Notes under the pieces: model-generated
Databases searched by the model: none
Seen by the model: only the letters and a program-made list of their open reading frames with translations
Told to the model about the DNA's origin: nothing
Position numbers and translations under genes: made by a program
DNA from: Luteimonas rhizosphaericola
GTDB taxonomy: Bacteria > Pseudomonadota > Gammaproteobacteria > Xanthomonadales > Xanthomonadaceae
NCBI RefSeq assembly: GCF_029888045.1
Contig: NZ_JARXRN010000025.1
Coordinates: forward strand, 402,368 to 466,367
Direction: 5' to 3'
DNA length: 64,000 bases
Part shown: one piece after another, positions 8,092 to 16,494 of the stretch
How the letters are laid out: every line of letters begins with the position of its first letter
Numbering within the stretch: position 1 is the stretch's first letter

Positions 8092-9678
8092 ATGGGCACA
8101 TCGAGGGTGCGCAAGGTCGTCATTGCCGGGGGCGGGACCGCCGGCTGGCTGGCCGCGGCGGTCCTGTCGCACCAGTTCCGCGACCTGCTGGACATCACCC
8201 TGGTCGAATCCGAGCAGATCGGCACGATCGGCGTGGGCGAATCGACCATCCCGCCGATCCGCCGGCTGCACCAGCTGCTGCGGATCGACGAGCGCGAGTT
8301 CATGCGCGCCACCTCGGCCAGCTTCAAGCTCTCGATCTCGTTCGAGGACTGGCTGCGGCCGGGGCGGCAGTTCTTCCATCCCTTCGGCTACACCGGGCTG
8401 GGCACCTGGGCCTGCGAGTTCCACCACTTCTGGCTGGCGGCGCAGCAGCGGGGCATCAAGGTTCCGCTGGCGGAATTCAGCCGCGAGGCGATGGCCTCGC
8501 GCGAGCGGAGATTCCTGATCTCCGGCCGCGAGGTGGGCGCGAACGAGTGGACCACGCGCCAGGGCGGCGCGACCGGTGCGCAGGGTCAGGCCGAACTGAA
8601 CTACGCGTACCACCTGGATGCCGGGCTCTATGCGCGGTTCCTGCGACGCTTCGCGGAGGGCTACGGGCTGCGCCGCATCGAAGGCCGCATCGCCGAGGTG
8701 GTGCTCGCGCCCGAGTCGGGCTTCGTCCAGTCGCTGCGGCTGGACGACGGGCGGCTCGTCGAGGGCGACCTATTCATCGACTGCAGCGGCTTCCGCGGGC
8801 TGCTGATCGAGCAGGCGCTGCAGACCGGCTACGAGGACTGGAGCCACTGGCTGCCCTGCGACCGCGCCGTGGCGCTGCAGACGCGGCTGGAAGGGCCCGC
8901 GGTGCCGTACACCCGCGCGATCGCGCACGAGGCCGGATGGCGCTGGCAGATCCCGCTGCAGCACCGCGTCGGCAACGGCTGGGTGTACTGCAGCCGGCAC
9001 ATGAGCGACGACGAGGCGCGCCGGCGCCTGTTGCGGGAAGCCAGCGGCACGCCGATCCGGGACCCGATGGTCGTGCCGTTCACCACCGGTCGGCGGCGCC
9101 TGGCATGGAACCGCAACGTGGTGGCGATGGGGCTGTCGAGCGGTTTCGTCGAGCCGCTGGAGTCGACCAGCATCCACATGGTGGTCTCGGCCGCGGTGCG
9201 CCTGGTGCAGATGTTCCCGATGGAGGGCATCGCCCCGGAGATGGTGGCGCGCTACAACGCCATCAGCCGCCACGAGATGGAGGACGTGCGCGATTTCATC
9301 ATCCTGCACTACCACGCCAATGCGCGCGACGAGCCGCTGTGGCGCGAGTGCCGGGACATGGCGATCCCCGACTCGCTGGCCGAGCGCATCGCGCTGTTCC
9401 GCGAGCGCGCCTACGTCTGGCAGGACGAGGGCGACCTGTTCCGCACCGATTCCTGGCTGCACGTGATGCTGGGCCAGGGGATCGCACCGCAACAGTTCCA
9501 CCCCCTGGGGCTGGCCTTGCCCGAGCCGGAGATCCGGCGCCTGTTCGACACCGTGCGCCAGCCGATCCGCGCCGCGGTGGAGGCGATGCCGTCGCATTCG
9601 GACTTCCTGCGGCAGTACTGCCCGGCGGATGCCGCGGTGTGGGCGGCAGGCGCACCGGCGGCGACGGCCGGCGCATGA
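8092..9678 (+). CDS. Flavin-dependent tryptophan halogenase family protein 1
   Basis: The protein of 528 aa has the FAD dinucleotide motif GGGTAG at residues 13-18 and the conserved lysine at position 79 (SASFKLSISF), equivalent to the hypohalous-acid-binding Lys79 of PrnA. The halogenase signature WRWQIP is at 283-288 and the PLEST segment near 365 carries the catalytic-type glutamate. All landmarks of the tryptophan halogenase family (PF04820) are therefore kept. An FADH2-supplying reductase is not encoded nearby. True halogenation has not been shown for this TBDR-linked subclade, so the chemistry is inferred from the family. It is followed by a paralogue. Confidence 0.9.
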   Translation: MGTSRVRKVVIAGGGTAGWLAAAVLSHQFRDLLDITLVESEQIGTIGVGESTIPPIRRLHQLLRIDEREFMRATSASFKLSISFEDWLRPGRQFFHPFGYTGLGTWACEFHHFWLAAQQRGIKVPLAEFSREAMASRERRFLISGREVGANEWTTRQGGATGAQGQAELNYAYHLDAGLYARFLRRFAEGYGLRRIEGRIAEVVLAPESGFVQSLRLDDGRLVEGDLFIDCSGFRGLLIEQALQTGYEDWSHWLPCDRAVALQTRLEGPAVPYTRAIAHEAGWRWQIPLQHRVGNGWVYCSRHMSDDEARRRLLREASGTPIRDPMVVPFTTGRRRLAWNRNVVAMGLSSGFVEPLESTSIHMVVSAAVRLVQMFPMEGIAPEMVARYNAISRHEMEDVRDFIILHYHANARDEPLWRECRDMAIPDSLAERIALFRERAYVWQDEGDLFRTDSWLHVMLGQGIAPQQFHPLGLALPEPEIRRLFDTVRQPIRAAVEAMPSHSDFLRQYCPADAAVWAAGAPAATAGA

Positions 9679-9729
9679 TGGAGGACCGTCGCGCAGGCGC
9701 GGCGGAATGACGATCGAGGAGTGCACGAG

Positions 9730-11370
9730 TTGAACGATGTGAAGCGCGGGATCCGCAAGGTGGTGATCGCCGGCGGCGGCACCGCGGGCTGGGTGGCGGC
9801 GTGCGCGCTGACACACCAGTTCCGCGAACTGCTGGAGGTGACCCTGGTCGAGTCCGAACAGATCGGCACCGTGGGCGTGGGCGAGTCGACCATCCCCACG
9901 ATCCGCACCTTCCACCGCCTGCTGGGGATCGACGAACGCGAGTTCATGAGCTCGGTGGCCGCGAGCTTCAAGCTCTCGATCTCGTTCGAGAACTGGCTGC
10001 GCCCGGGGCAGCGGTACTTCCATCCCTTCGGCCTGACCGGCCTGGGCAGCTGGGCGTGCGAGTTCCACCATTTCTGGCTCGACAGCCTGCGCCGCGGAAT
10101 GACGTCGGAGCTGGGCGATTACTGCCTGGAAACCGTGGCCTCGCGCGTGGACCGCTTTTCGCTGCCCGGCCACCAGGTCGGCGGGGCCCAGCAGTGGTCG
10201 ACGCGCTGGGGCAACCAGGCGATGGCGCCCGAGCGGCTGGAGGTCAACTACGCCTACCATTTCGACGCCGGGCTGTACGCGGCCTACATGCGCGAGCGCG
10301 CCGAACGGCAGGGGCTGGTGCGCGTGGAAGGCAAGATCCGCCAGGTGCGCCAGCATCCGGAGACCGGCTACGTCGAAGCGCTGGTGCTCGAGGATGGCAC
10401 CGTGCTGGAAGGCGACCTGTTCATCGACTGCACCGGCGGGCGCGCGGTGCTGAGCGAGCAGGCGCTGGGCACCGGCTACGAGGACTGGAACCACTGGCTG
10501 CCGAGCAACCGGGCGGTGGCCCTGCAGACCGAGGCCGATGGTCCGGCGGTGCCCTACACCCGCGCCATCGCGCACGAGGCGGGCTGGCACTGGAAGATCG
10601 CCCTGCAGCACCGGATCGGCTGCGGCATCGTGTTCTCCGACGCGCACATGTCCGACGACGAGGCGACCGCGAAGCTGCTGGCGGAGAACCCCGCCAGACC
10701 GCTGCGCGACCCGTGGATCATCCCGTTCCGCACCGGGCGCCGGCGCAAGGCCTGGAACAAGAACGTGGTCGCGCTGGGCTTGGCGAGCGGCTTCATCGAA
10801 CCGCTGGAGTCGACCAGCATCCACCTCACCCTCAGCGGGGTCGCGCGGCTGCTCAAGCTGTTCCCGGCCGAGGGCATCGACGAGTCGATGGTGCAGCGCT
10901 ACAACGACATCAGCCGCGCCGAGATGGAGCACGTGCGCGACTTCATCATCCTGCACTACCACCTCAACCAGCGCGACGAGCCGATGTGGCAGCAGGTGCG
11001 GCACATGGACCTGCCGGACGACCTCGCCCACCGCATCGGGATGTTCCGCGATCGCGCGCATGCCTCGCAGGGCGAGGACGAGCTGTTCCGGCTCGATTCC
11101 TGGACCCACTGCATGCTCGGCCAGGGCGTGGTGCCGAAGGCGCACCATCCGCTGACCCGTGCGCTGCCCGACGACGCCATGCAGCGCCTGTTCGACGGCA
11201 TCCGCAAGCCGATCGAACGCGCCGTGGCCGCCATGCCCAGCCACCAGCAGTTCCTGGACAGCTACTGCAAGGCGCCGCCATCGGCCTGGGAGCTGATGTA
11301 CGAGCGGGCGCGCGCCCACGCCCGGGTGACCGGCAAGGTCGCGGGTGTCGGCGGCGGACTGGCGACGTGA
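9730..11370 (+). CDS. Flavin-dependent tryptophan halogenase family protein 2
   Basis: A paralogue of the preceding gene: the two align end to end with long near-identical blocks such as VIAGGGTAGW, ESEQIGT, IDEREFM, SFKLSISFE, EPLESTSIH and MEHVRDFIILHYH (MEDVRDFIILHYH in copy 1). Lys81 matches catalytic Lys79. The signature WxWxIP is altered to WHWKIA at 286-291 (Ala for Pro), a departure from canonical halogenases. The start is taken as the TTG at 9730, eight bases after GAGGAG (9716-9721). The GTG at 9721 overlaps that binding site. The product is then 546 aa. Role unproven; possibly a diverged halogenase or a flavin monooxygenase. Confidence 0.88.
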   Translation: MNDVKRGIRKVVIAGGGTAGWVAACALTHQFRELLEVTLVESEQIGTVGVGESTIPTIRTFHRLLGIDEREFMSSVAASFKLSISFENWLRPGQRYFHPFGLTGLGSWACEFHHFWLDSLRRGMTSELGDYCLETVASRVDRFSLPGHQVGGAQQWSTRWGNQAMAPERLEVNYAYHFDAGLYAAYMRERAERQGLVRVEGKIRQVRQHPETGYVEALVLEDGTVLEGDLFIDCTGGRAVLSEQALGTGYEDWNHWLPSNRAVALQTEADGPAVPYTRAIAHEAGWHWKIALQHRIGCGIVFSDAHMSDDEATAKLLAENPARPLRDPWIIPFRTGRRRKAWNKNVVALGLASGFIEPLESTSIHLTLSGVARLLKLFPAEGIDESMVQRYNDISRAEMEHVRDFIILHYHLNQRDEPMWQQVRHMDLPDDLAHRIGMFRDRAHASQGEDELFRLDSWTHCMLGQGVVPKAHHPLTRALPDDAMQRLFDGIRKPIERAVAAMPSHQQFLDSYCKAPPSAWELMYERARAHARVTGKVAGVGGGLAT

Positions 11371-11377
11371 CGGCGCG

Positions 11378-12076
11378 ATGTTGATCCAGCCGCACCCCGG
11401 CCTGCGGCTGCAGGCCCGCCGCATCGGCGCGGAGGGCGCGCCGTTGCTGGTGATCGACCAGGCGGCGGCCGATCCCGACCGCCTGGTGCGCAAGGCCGCG
11501 CGCGGCCACTTCACGCCGCAGGGCACGCTGTTCCCCGGGCTGCGCATCCGCGCGCCGCTGTCGTACGAAATGTTCCTGGAGCAGCTGCTGCGGCCGCTGC
11601 TGGCGCCGCACTTCGGCCTGCCCGCCGACGGCCGCTTCACCTTCCCGATGTGCCACTACTCGCTGGTCACCCTGCCACCGGAACGGCTCGCGTTCCTGCA
11701 GCGCGTGCCGCATGTCGATTCGGTGCAGGGCAACGGCCTGGCGACCATGCACTACCTGTTCCGGGGCGACTGGGGCGGGACCGCGTTCTACCGCCATCGC
11801 GGCACCGGCTTCGAGTCGGTGGACGAAACGCGCCAGGCGGGCTATTTCGCGATGCTGGAGCAGGAGAGCCGTCGCGAGGCCGCCACCGACGGCTACATCC
11901 GCGGCGATTCCCCGCTGTTCGAACGCATCGACGCGGTCGAGGGCGTGTTCAACCGGCTGGTCGTCTACCGGCGCAACTCGCTGCATTCGGGCGACATCGA
12001 CAACGCCCGCATCCCGCCGGCCGACGCGCTGGCCGGGCGGCTGTCGATCAACGGCTTCATCGACATCCTCGCCTGA
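11378..12076 (+). CDS. DUF6445 family protein, 2OG-Fe(II) oxygenase-like
   Basis: The 232-aa product (MLIQPHPGLRLQARR) resembles the DUF6445 proteins found beside TBDR/halogenase genes. Histidine-rich segments (MHYLFRGDWGGTAFYRHR and VVYRRNSLHSGDI) resemble the iron-ligand strands of 2-oxoglutarate-dependent dioxygenases. The gene starts 8 bases after the second halogenase stop and closes the cluster. It would be the second candidate non-heme iron enzyme of the set. I infer an oxidative tailoring role; the substrate is unknown. Confidence 0.75.
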   Translation: MLIQPHPGLRLQARRIGAEGAPLLVIDQAAADPDRLVRKAARGHFTPQGTLFPGLRIRAPLSYEMFLEQLLRPLLAPHFGLPADGRFTFPMCHYSLVTLPPERLAFLQRVPHVDSVQGNGLATMHYLFRGDWGGTAFYRHRGTGFESVDETRQAGYFAMLEQESRREAATDGYIRGDSPLFERIDAVEGVFNRLVVYRRNSLHSGDIDNARIPPADALAGRLSINGFIDILA

Positions 12077-12133
12077 ACGGCGTGGCTGCGCGCGTCGCGG
12101 AGGGCGCGACGCGGGGTCGCGTAAAATGCGTCG

Positions 12134-14314
12134 ATGGATGTGTCCCACCTGATCGACGGGCTGAACCCGGCCCAGCGCGAAGCCGTGTCCGCGCCGCCCG
12201 GCCATTACCTGGTGCTGGCGGGCGCCGGCAGCGGCAAGACCCGCGTGCTCACCCACCGCATCGCCTGGCTGAACGAGGTGGTCGGGGTGCCGGTGCACGG
12301 CATCTTCGCCGTCACCTTCACCAACAAGGCCGCCGGCGAGATGCGCCACCGCGCCGATGCGCTGCTGCGCAACGGCTCGCGCGGCCTGTGGATCGGCACC
12401 TTCCACGGACTGGCGCACCGCCTGCTGCGCCTGCACTGGCAGGACGCGAAGCTGCCCGAAGGCTTCCAGATCCTCGACAGCGACGACCAGCTGCGCCTGG
12501 TCAAGCGCGTAGTCCAGCAGCTGGAACTGGACGAGGCGCGCTTCCCGCCGCGCCAGATCGCGTGGTGGATCAACGGCCAGAAGGACGAGGGCCGCCGGCC
12601 GCAGCACATCCAGTCCGGCGGCGACGAGTGGTCGCAGGCGATGCTGAAGAGCTACGCGCTCTACCAGGAACGCTGCGATCGCGCCGGCCTGGTCGATTTC
12701 GCCGAGATCCTGCTGCGCGCGCACGAGCTGCTGCGCGACACGCCCGCGCTGCTGGCCCACTACCGCCAGCGCTTCGGCCAGCTGATGGTGGACGAGTTCC
12801 AGGACACCAACGGCGTGCAGTACGGCTTCGTGCGCCTGCTCGCCGGCGACACCGGTCAGGTGTTCGTGGTCGGCGACGACGACCAGTCGATCTACGGCTG
12901 GCGCGGCGCCAAGGTCGAGAACATGCAGCGGTTCCTGCGCGATTTCCCCGGCGCGCACACCATCCGCCTGGAGCAGAACTACCGCTCCAGCGCCAACATC
13001 CTCGGCGCGGCCAACGCGGTGATCGCGCACAACCCGGAGCGCCTGGGCAAGCAGCTGTGGACCGACAGCGGCGAGGGCGAGCCGATCGACCTGTACGCGG
13101 CCTACAACGAGATCGACGAGGCGCGCTTCGTGGTCGAGCGGATCGCGCAGTGGGTGCAGGGCGGCGGCAGCCACGGCGACTGCGCGGTGCTCTACCGCAG
13201 CAACGCGCAGTCGCGCGCGTTCGAAGAGGCGCTGCTGGCCGAGCAGGTGCCGTATCGCGTGTACGGCGGCGTGCGCTTCTTCGAGCGCGCCGAGATCAAG
13301 GACACCCTGGCCTACCTGCGGCTGGTGGCCAACCGCGCGGACGATGCGGCTTTCGAGCGCGCGGTCAACACGCCCACGCGCGGGATCGGCGAGCGCACGC
13401 TGGACGAGGTGCGGCGGCGGGCGCGCACCGACGGGGTGTCGCTGTGGGAGGCTTCGCTGCGCGTGCAGCAGGGCGGCGCGCTCGCCGCACGCGCGCGCAA
13501 CGCGCTGGCGGGCTTCCACCAGCTGCTCGACGCGCTGGCCACGGAAGTGTCCGAGCTGCCGCTCAAGGACAAGATCGACCATGTCTTGCTGCGCTCGGGC
13601 CTGCGCCAGCACTACACCAACGAGTCCAAGGGCGCGGCGGACTCGCGCGTGGACAACCTCGACGAACTGGTGTCGGTCGCCTCGCGATTCGTGAAGGGCG
13701 ACGAAGAGGATGCCGCGCAGCTGAGCGAGCTGGTGGCGTTCCTCGCCTACGCGTCGCTCGAAGCGGGCGAGGGCCAGGCCCAGGCCGGCGAGGACGGCGT
13801 GCAGCTGATGACGCTGCACAGCGCCAAGGGGCTGGAGTTCCCGCTCGTGTTCCTGGCGGGTATGGAGGAAGGGCTGTTCCCGAACGCGCGCTCGATCGAG
13901 GAGAGCGGCCGGCTGGAGGAAGAGCGCCGGCTGGCGTACGTCGGCATCACCCGCGCGCGGCAGAAGCTGGTGCTCAGCTACGCCGAATCCCGGCGCCTGC
14001 ACGGCCAGGACATGTACGGCGTGCCGTCGCGCTTCCTGCGCGAGATCCCGTCGGCGCTGCTGAGCGAGGTGCGTCCGCGGCTGCAGGTGTCGCGCCCGGC
14101 CTTCAGCCCGCAGCCGCGGCGCGACTGGGGGCATGCGTCGCTGGACCAGTCGCCCGGGCTCAAGCTCGGGCAGAACGTGGTCCACGCCAAGTTCGGCAGC
14201 GGCATCGTCACCGATCTCGAGGGCAGCGGCGCGCACGCGCGGGTGCAGGTGAACTTCGAGGAAGCCGGCTCGAAGTGGCTGGTGCTGGCGTACGCGAACC
14301 TGCAGGTGGCCTGA
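12134..14314 (+). CDS. uvrD: UvrD/Rep-type DNA helicase II
   Basis: A superfamily 1A 3'-5' DNA helicase of 726 aa. Walker A AGAGSGKT lies at residues 29-36, motif II is DEFQDTNGVQYG, motif III VVGDDDQSIYGWRGA, motif IV QNYRSS, motif V MTLHSAKGLEFPLVFLAG and motif VI RRLAYVGITRARQKL. The C-terminal tail ends in the UvrD-like segment GQNVVHAKFGSGIVTDLEGSG. It unwinds DNA after UvrAB incision and in mismatch repair. Length and domain order match full-length UvrD. The ATG at 12134 directly precedes the conserved start MDVSHLIDGLNPAQREAV. Confidence 0.95.
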   Translation: MDVSHLIDGLNPAQREAVSAPPGHYLVLAGAGSGKTRVLTHRIAWLNEVVGVPVHGIFAVTFTNKAAGEMRHRADALLRNGSRGLWIGTFHGLAHRLLRLHWQDAKLPEGFQILDSDDQLRLVKRVVQQLELDEARFPPRQIAWWINGQKDEGRRPQHIQSGGDEWSQAMLKSYALYQERCDRAGLVDFAEILLRAHELLRDTPALLAHYRQRFGQLMVDEFQDTNGVQYGFVRLLAGDTGQVFVVGDDDQSIYGWRGAKVENMQRFLRDFPGAHTIRLEQNYRSSANILGAANAVIAHNPERLGKQLWTDSGEGEPIDLYAAYNEIDEARFVVERIAQWVQGGGSHGDCAVLYRSNAQSRAFEEALLAEQVPYRVYGGVRFFERAEIKDTLAYLRLVANRADDAAFERAVNTPTRGIGERTLDEVRRRARTDGVSLWEASLRVQQGGALAARARNALAGFHQLLDALATEVSELPLKDKIDHVLLRSGLRQHYTNESKGAADSRVDNLDELVSVASRFVKGDEEDAAQLSELVAFLAYASLEAGEGQAQAGEDGVQLMTLHSAKGLEFPLVFLAGMEEGLFPNARSIEESGRLEEERRLAYVGITRARQKLVLSYAESRRLHGQDMYGVPSRFLREIPSALLSEVRPRLQVSRPAFSPQPRRDWGHASLDQSPGLKLGQNVVHAKFGSGIVTDLEGSGAHARVQVNFEEAGSKWLVLAYANLQVA

Positions 14315-14527
14315 GGGCGACGACCGCGGGCCGCTTCCTGTGCGGGCCGCTTCCTGCCCCAGCGCCAGCTGGCGTCGCATGTCCCGCTGCGCAAGGGGGC
14401 GTGCGCGTGTCGCGATCCCGACCGCGACCGGCGACAGAACCCCACCCGGTCCGGGCCGCAGGCCCACTGGCTGCTGGATACCGCGGCGCCCATCGGGCAC
14501 CTGAGGTCGCGCGTCTCCGGGGACGGT

Positions 14528-14773
14528 TCAGTCGCGGATCCTGAAGCCCGGCGACTCGTCCAGCGTGCCGTCGCCGCGCAGCACCGCATAGCGCTGGCCG
14601 TCGCGGTCGAAGACCACCGGCACCGGATCCTGGAACATCGGCCTGCGCACGAACTTCAGCGTCCAGCGGAAGTGCTCCAGGGTCTCGAGCGCCCGGAGCT
14701 GGGCCGGCGTGAGTCCGCGGCGCAGCGCGGCCGGATCGTCCGGCGCCTGGCCGCGTCGTTCGCGGCCGGTCAT
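14528..14773 (-). CDS. Small conserved-looking hypothetical protein (81 aa)
   Basis: Starts MTGRERRGQAPDDPAALRRG, continues LTPAQLRALETLEHFRWTLKFVRRPMF and ends in a compact strand-rich tail containing VVFDRDGQRYAVLRGDGTLDE. No cysteine, no membrane segment. A GAGG site lies about 7 bases before the ATG at 14773, which favours this start over the ATG at 14797. The even hydrophobic pattern and lack of arginine-run composition distinguish it from shadow frames. I do not recognise a domain with known function; probable small cytoplasmic protein of Xanthomonadaceae. It is convergent with uvrD, with no gene in 14315-14527. Confidence 0.6.
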   Translation of the reverse strand: MTGRERRGQAPDDPAALRRGLTPAQLRALETLEHFRWTLKFVRRPMFQDPVPVVFDRDGQRYAVLRGDGTLDESPGFRIRD

Positions 14774-15013
14774 GGCCTGGCCTCGCAGTGCGTTCATCGA
14801 GACAGGGTGCCGGCGGTCCCCTGCAGGTTGCGTGAAAAAGACAGCCGCGGCGCGGCCGTATGACGCGGATGGCTGGCCAGCGCCGTCGGCGTCGCCGGCA
14901 TTGCGTTCGCCGCGGTGGAACGCTCTGGATCGCAGGCCAGCCGCGCAGCTGCGCGAAAGGCGGCCCCGCATCAGGCACCATGCACGGCGGATGCACGACA
15001 GCAGGAGGACAGC

Positions 15014-15931
15014 ATGCAGCTGGGCATGATCGGACTGGGCCGGATGGGCGCGAACATGGCGCAGCGTCTGCAGCAGGGCGGACACCGGGTGGTGGGCTTC
15101 GATCCCGCGCCCGGAGCGCGCGGGCGCCTGGTCGCGGCGGGGATGGAGGCGGCGGACTCGCTCGAGGCGCTGGTCTCCGCGCTGGAACCGCCGCGCGTGG
15201 CCTGGATCATGGTGCCGGCCGGCGCGCCGGTGGACGCGACCATTGCCGCGCTGCAGCCGCTGCTGGCGCCGGGCGACACCATCATCGACGGCGGCAACTC
15301 GTTCTACCGCGACAGCCAGCGGCGCGCCGCGGCGCTGCGCGAGCACGGCATCGCGTATCTCGACGTCGGCACCAGCGGCGGCGTCTGGGGGCTGGCCGAG
15401 GGCTACAGCCTGATGGTCGGTGGCGACGCGGAGGTCGCCGGGCGGCTGTCGCCGCTGTTCGCGGCGCTCGCGCCCGCGGCCGATCGCGGCTGGGGGCATG
15501 TGGGCCCCAGCGGCGCCGGGCACTTCGCCAAGATGATCCACAACGGCATCGAGTACGGAATGATGCAGGCCTACGCCGAAGGCTTCGCGATCCTGCAGAA
15601 GCGTGAGGACCTGGTGCCCGACATCGCCGCGCTGGCCGAGCTGTGGCGCCACGGCAGCGTGGTGCGCTCCTGGCTGCTCGACCTGACCGCGCAGTCGCTG
15701 GCCGGCAACCCGCAGCTGGAGGGCATCGCGCCCTACGTGCCGGATTCGGGTGAAGGGCGCTGGACGGTGGCCGAAGCGATCGAACTGGACGTGGCGGCGC
15801 CGGTGATCACCCAGTCGCTGATCGAGCGGCTGCGCTCGCGCGAGGGCAATGCCTATGCCGACCGGCTGCTGTCGGCGATGCGCGACGCCTTCGGCGGCCA
15901 CGGCGTGAAGCCCGACCACCCGCCGGGCTGA
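15014..15931 (+). CDS. gnd: 6-phosphogluconate dehydrogenase, short NAD-type
   Basis: The protein has 305 aa, the length of the short 6PGDH branch (classic Gnd is about 470). Rossmann motif GLGRMGANMAQRL lies at residues 6-18, followed by GDTIIDGGNS and the catalytic segment GPSGAGHFAKMIHNGIEYG with the conserved lysine. It oxidises and decarboxylates 6-phosphogluconate to ribulose-5-phosphate in the cytoplasm. A GGAGGA binding site at 15003-15008 sits before the ATG at 15014. No zwf or pgl gene is adjacent. Short-type enzymes often prefer NAD, but that is not visible here. Confidence 0.9.
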   Translation: MQLGMIGLGRMGANMAQRLQQGGHRVVGFDPAPGARGRLVAAGMEAADSLEALVSALEPPRVAWIMVPAGAPVDATIAALQPLLAPGDTIIDGGNSFYRDSQRRAAALREHGIAYLDVGTSGGVWGLAEGYSLMVGGDAEVAGRLSPLFAALAPAADRGWGHVGPSGAGHFAKMIHNGIEYGMMQAYAEGFAILQKREDLVPDIAALAELWRHGSVVRSWLLDLTAQSLAGNPQLEGIAPYVPDSGEGRWTVAEAIELDVAAPVITQSLIERLRSREGNAYADRLLSAMRDAFGGHGVKPDHPPG

Positions 15932-16015
15932 GACGCGCGGACGATTGAGCAGGATCAAGGCGGCGCACGCGCGCGCGTGGCGTCATGGACGCCCATCCAG
16001 ACCGAGGCGCGCGCC

Positions 16016-16465
16016 ATGTACAGGCATCTGCTGATCGCCACCGACGGCTCCGAACTCGCCGGCAAGGGCCTCGATGCGGGGCTGGCCCTGGCCGCCGCGC
16101 TGGGCGCCAGGGCGACCGTCGTCACCGTCACCGAACCCTGGCAGGACCCGCTGCCGGGCGATCCGTCCGGCCTGGCGCTGGCGTTCGAGCTGCGCGAGCA
16201 GCAGCGCCAACGCCACGCGCAGGAGGCCGAGCGGATCCTGGCCGACGCCCGGCGCCGGGGCGACGCCGCCGGCGTCGTGGTCGAAGGCCTGCACGTGGCC
16301 GACCGCCTGCCGGACGAAGCCATTCTCGAGACCGCGCAGGCGGGTGGCGCCGACCTGCTGGTGATGGCCTCGCACGGGCACCGCGGCCTGCGCCGGCTGC
16401 TGCTCGGCAGCCAGGCGCAGTCGGTGGTCAGCCGGAGCGAGGTGCCGGTCCTGGTGGTGCGCTGA
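16016..16465 (+). CDS. Universal stress protein (UspA family)
   Basis: A 149-aa single Usp domain that starts MYRHLLIATDGSELAGKGLD and ends in the nucleotide-binding stretch ASHGHRGLRRLLLGSQAQ followed by VVSRSEVPVLVV. This matches the G-2x-G-9x-G(S/T) pattern of ATP-binding Usp proteins. It is cytoplasmic, with a role in stress survival inferred from the family. The start at 16016 removes a 13-codon upstream extension outside the fold. It lies alone between gnd and a convergent oxidoreductase gene. Confidence 0.92.
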   Translation: MYRHLLIATDGSELAGKGLDAGLALAAALGARATVVTVTEPWQDPLPGDPSGLALAFELREQQRQRHAQEAERILADARRRGDAAGVVVEGLHVADRLPDEAILETAQAGGADLLVMASHGHRGLRRLLLGSQAQSVVSRSEVPVLVVR

Positions 16466-16494
16466 AAAGACGGACGGCGCCGCGGGCACGCGGA

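Noticed and set aside
9721-9723. GTG as the start of the second halogenase
   Set aside because: It overlaps the GAGGAG binding site (9716-9721). The TTG at 9730 has correct spacing.
11650-14544. A plus-strand ORF across the DUF6445 and uvrD genes
   Set aside because: It spans two real genes in another frame and is arginine/alanine-rich.
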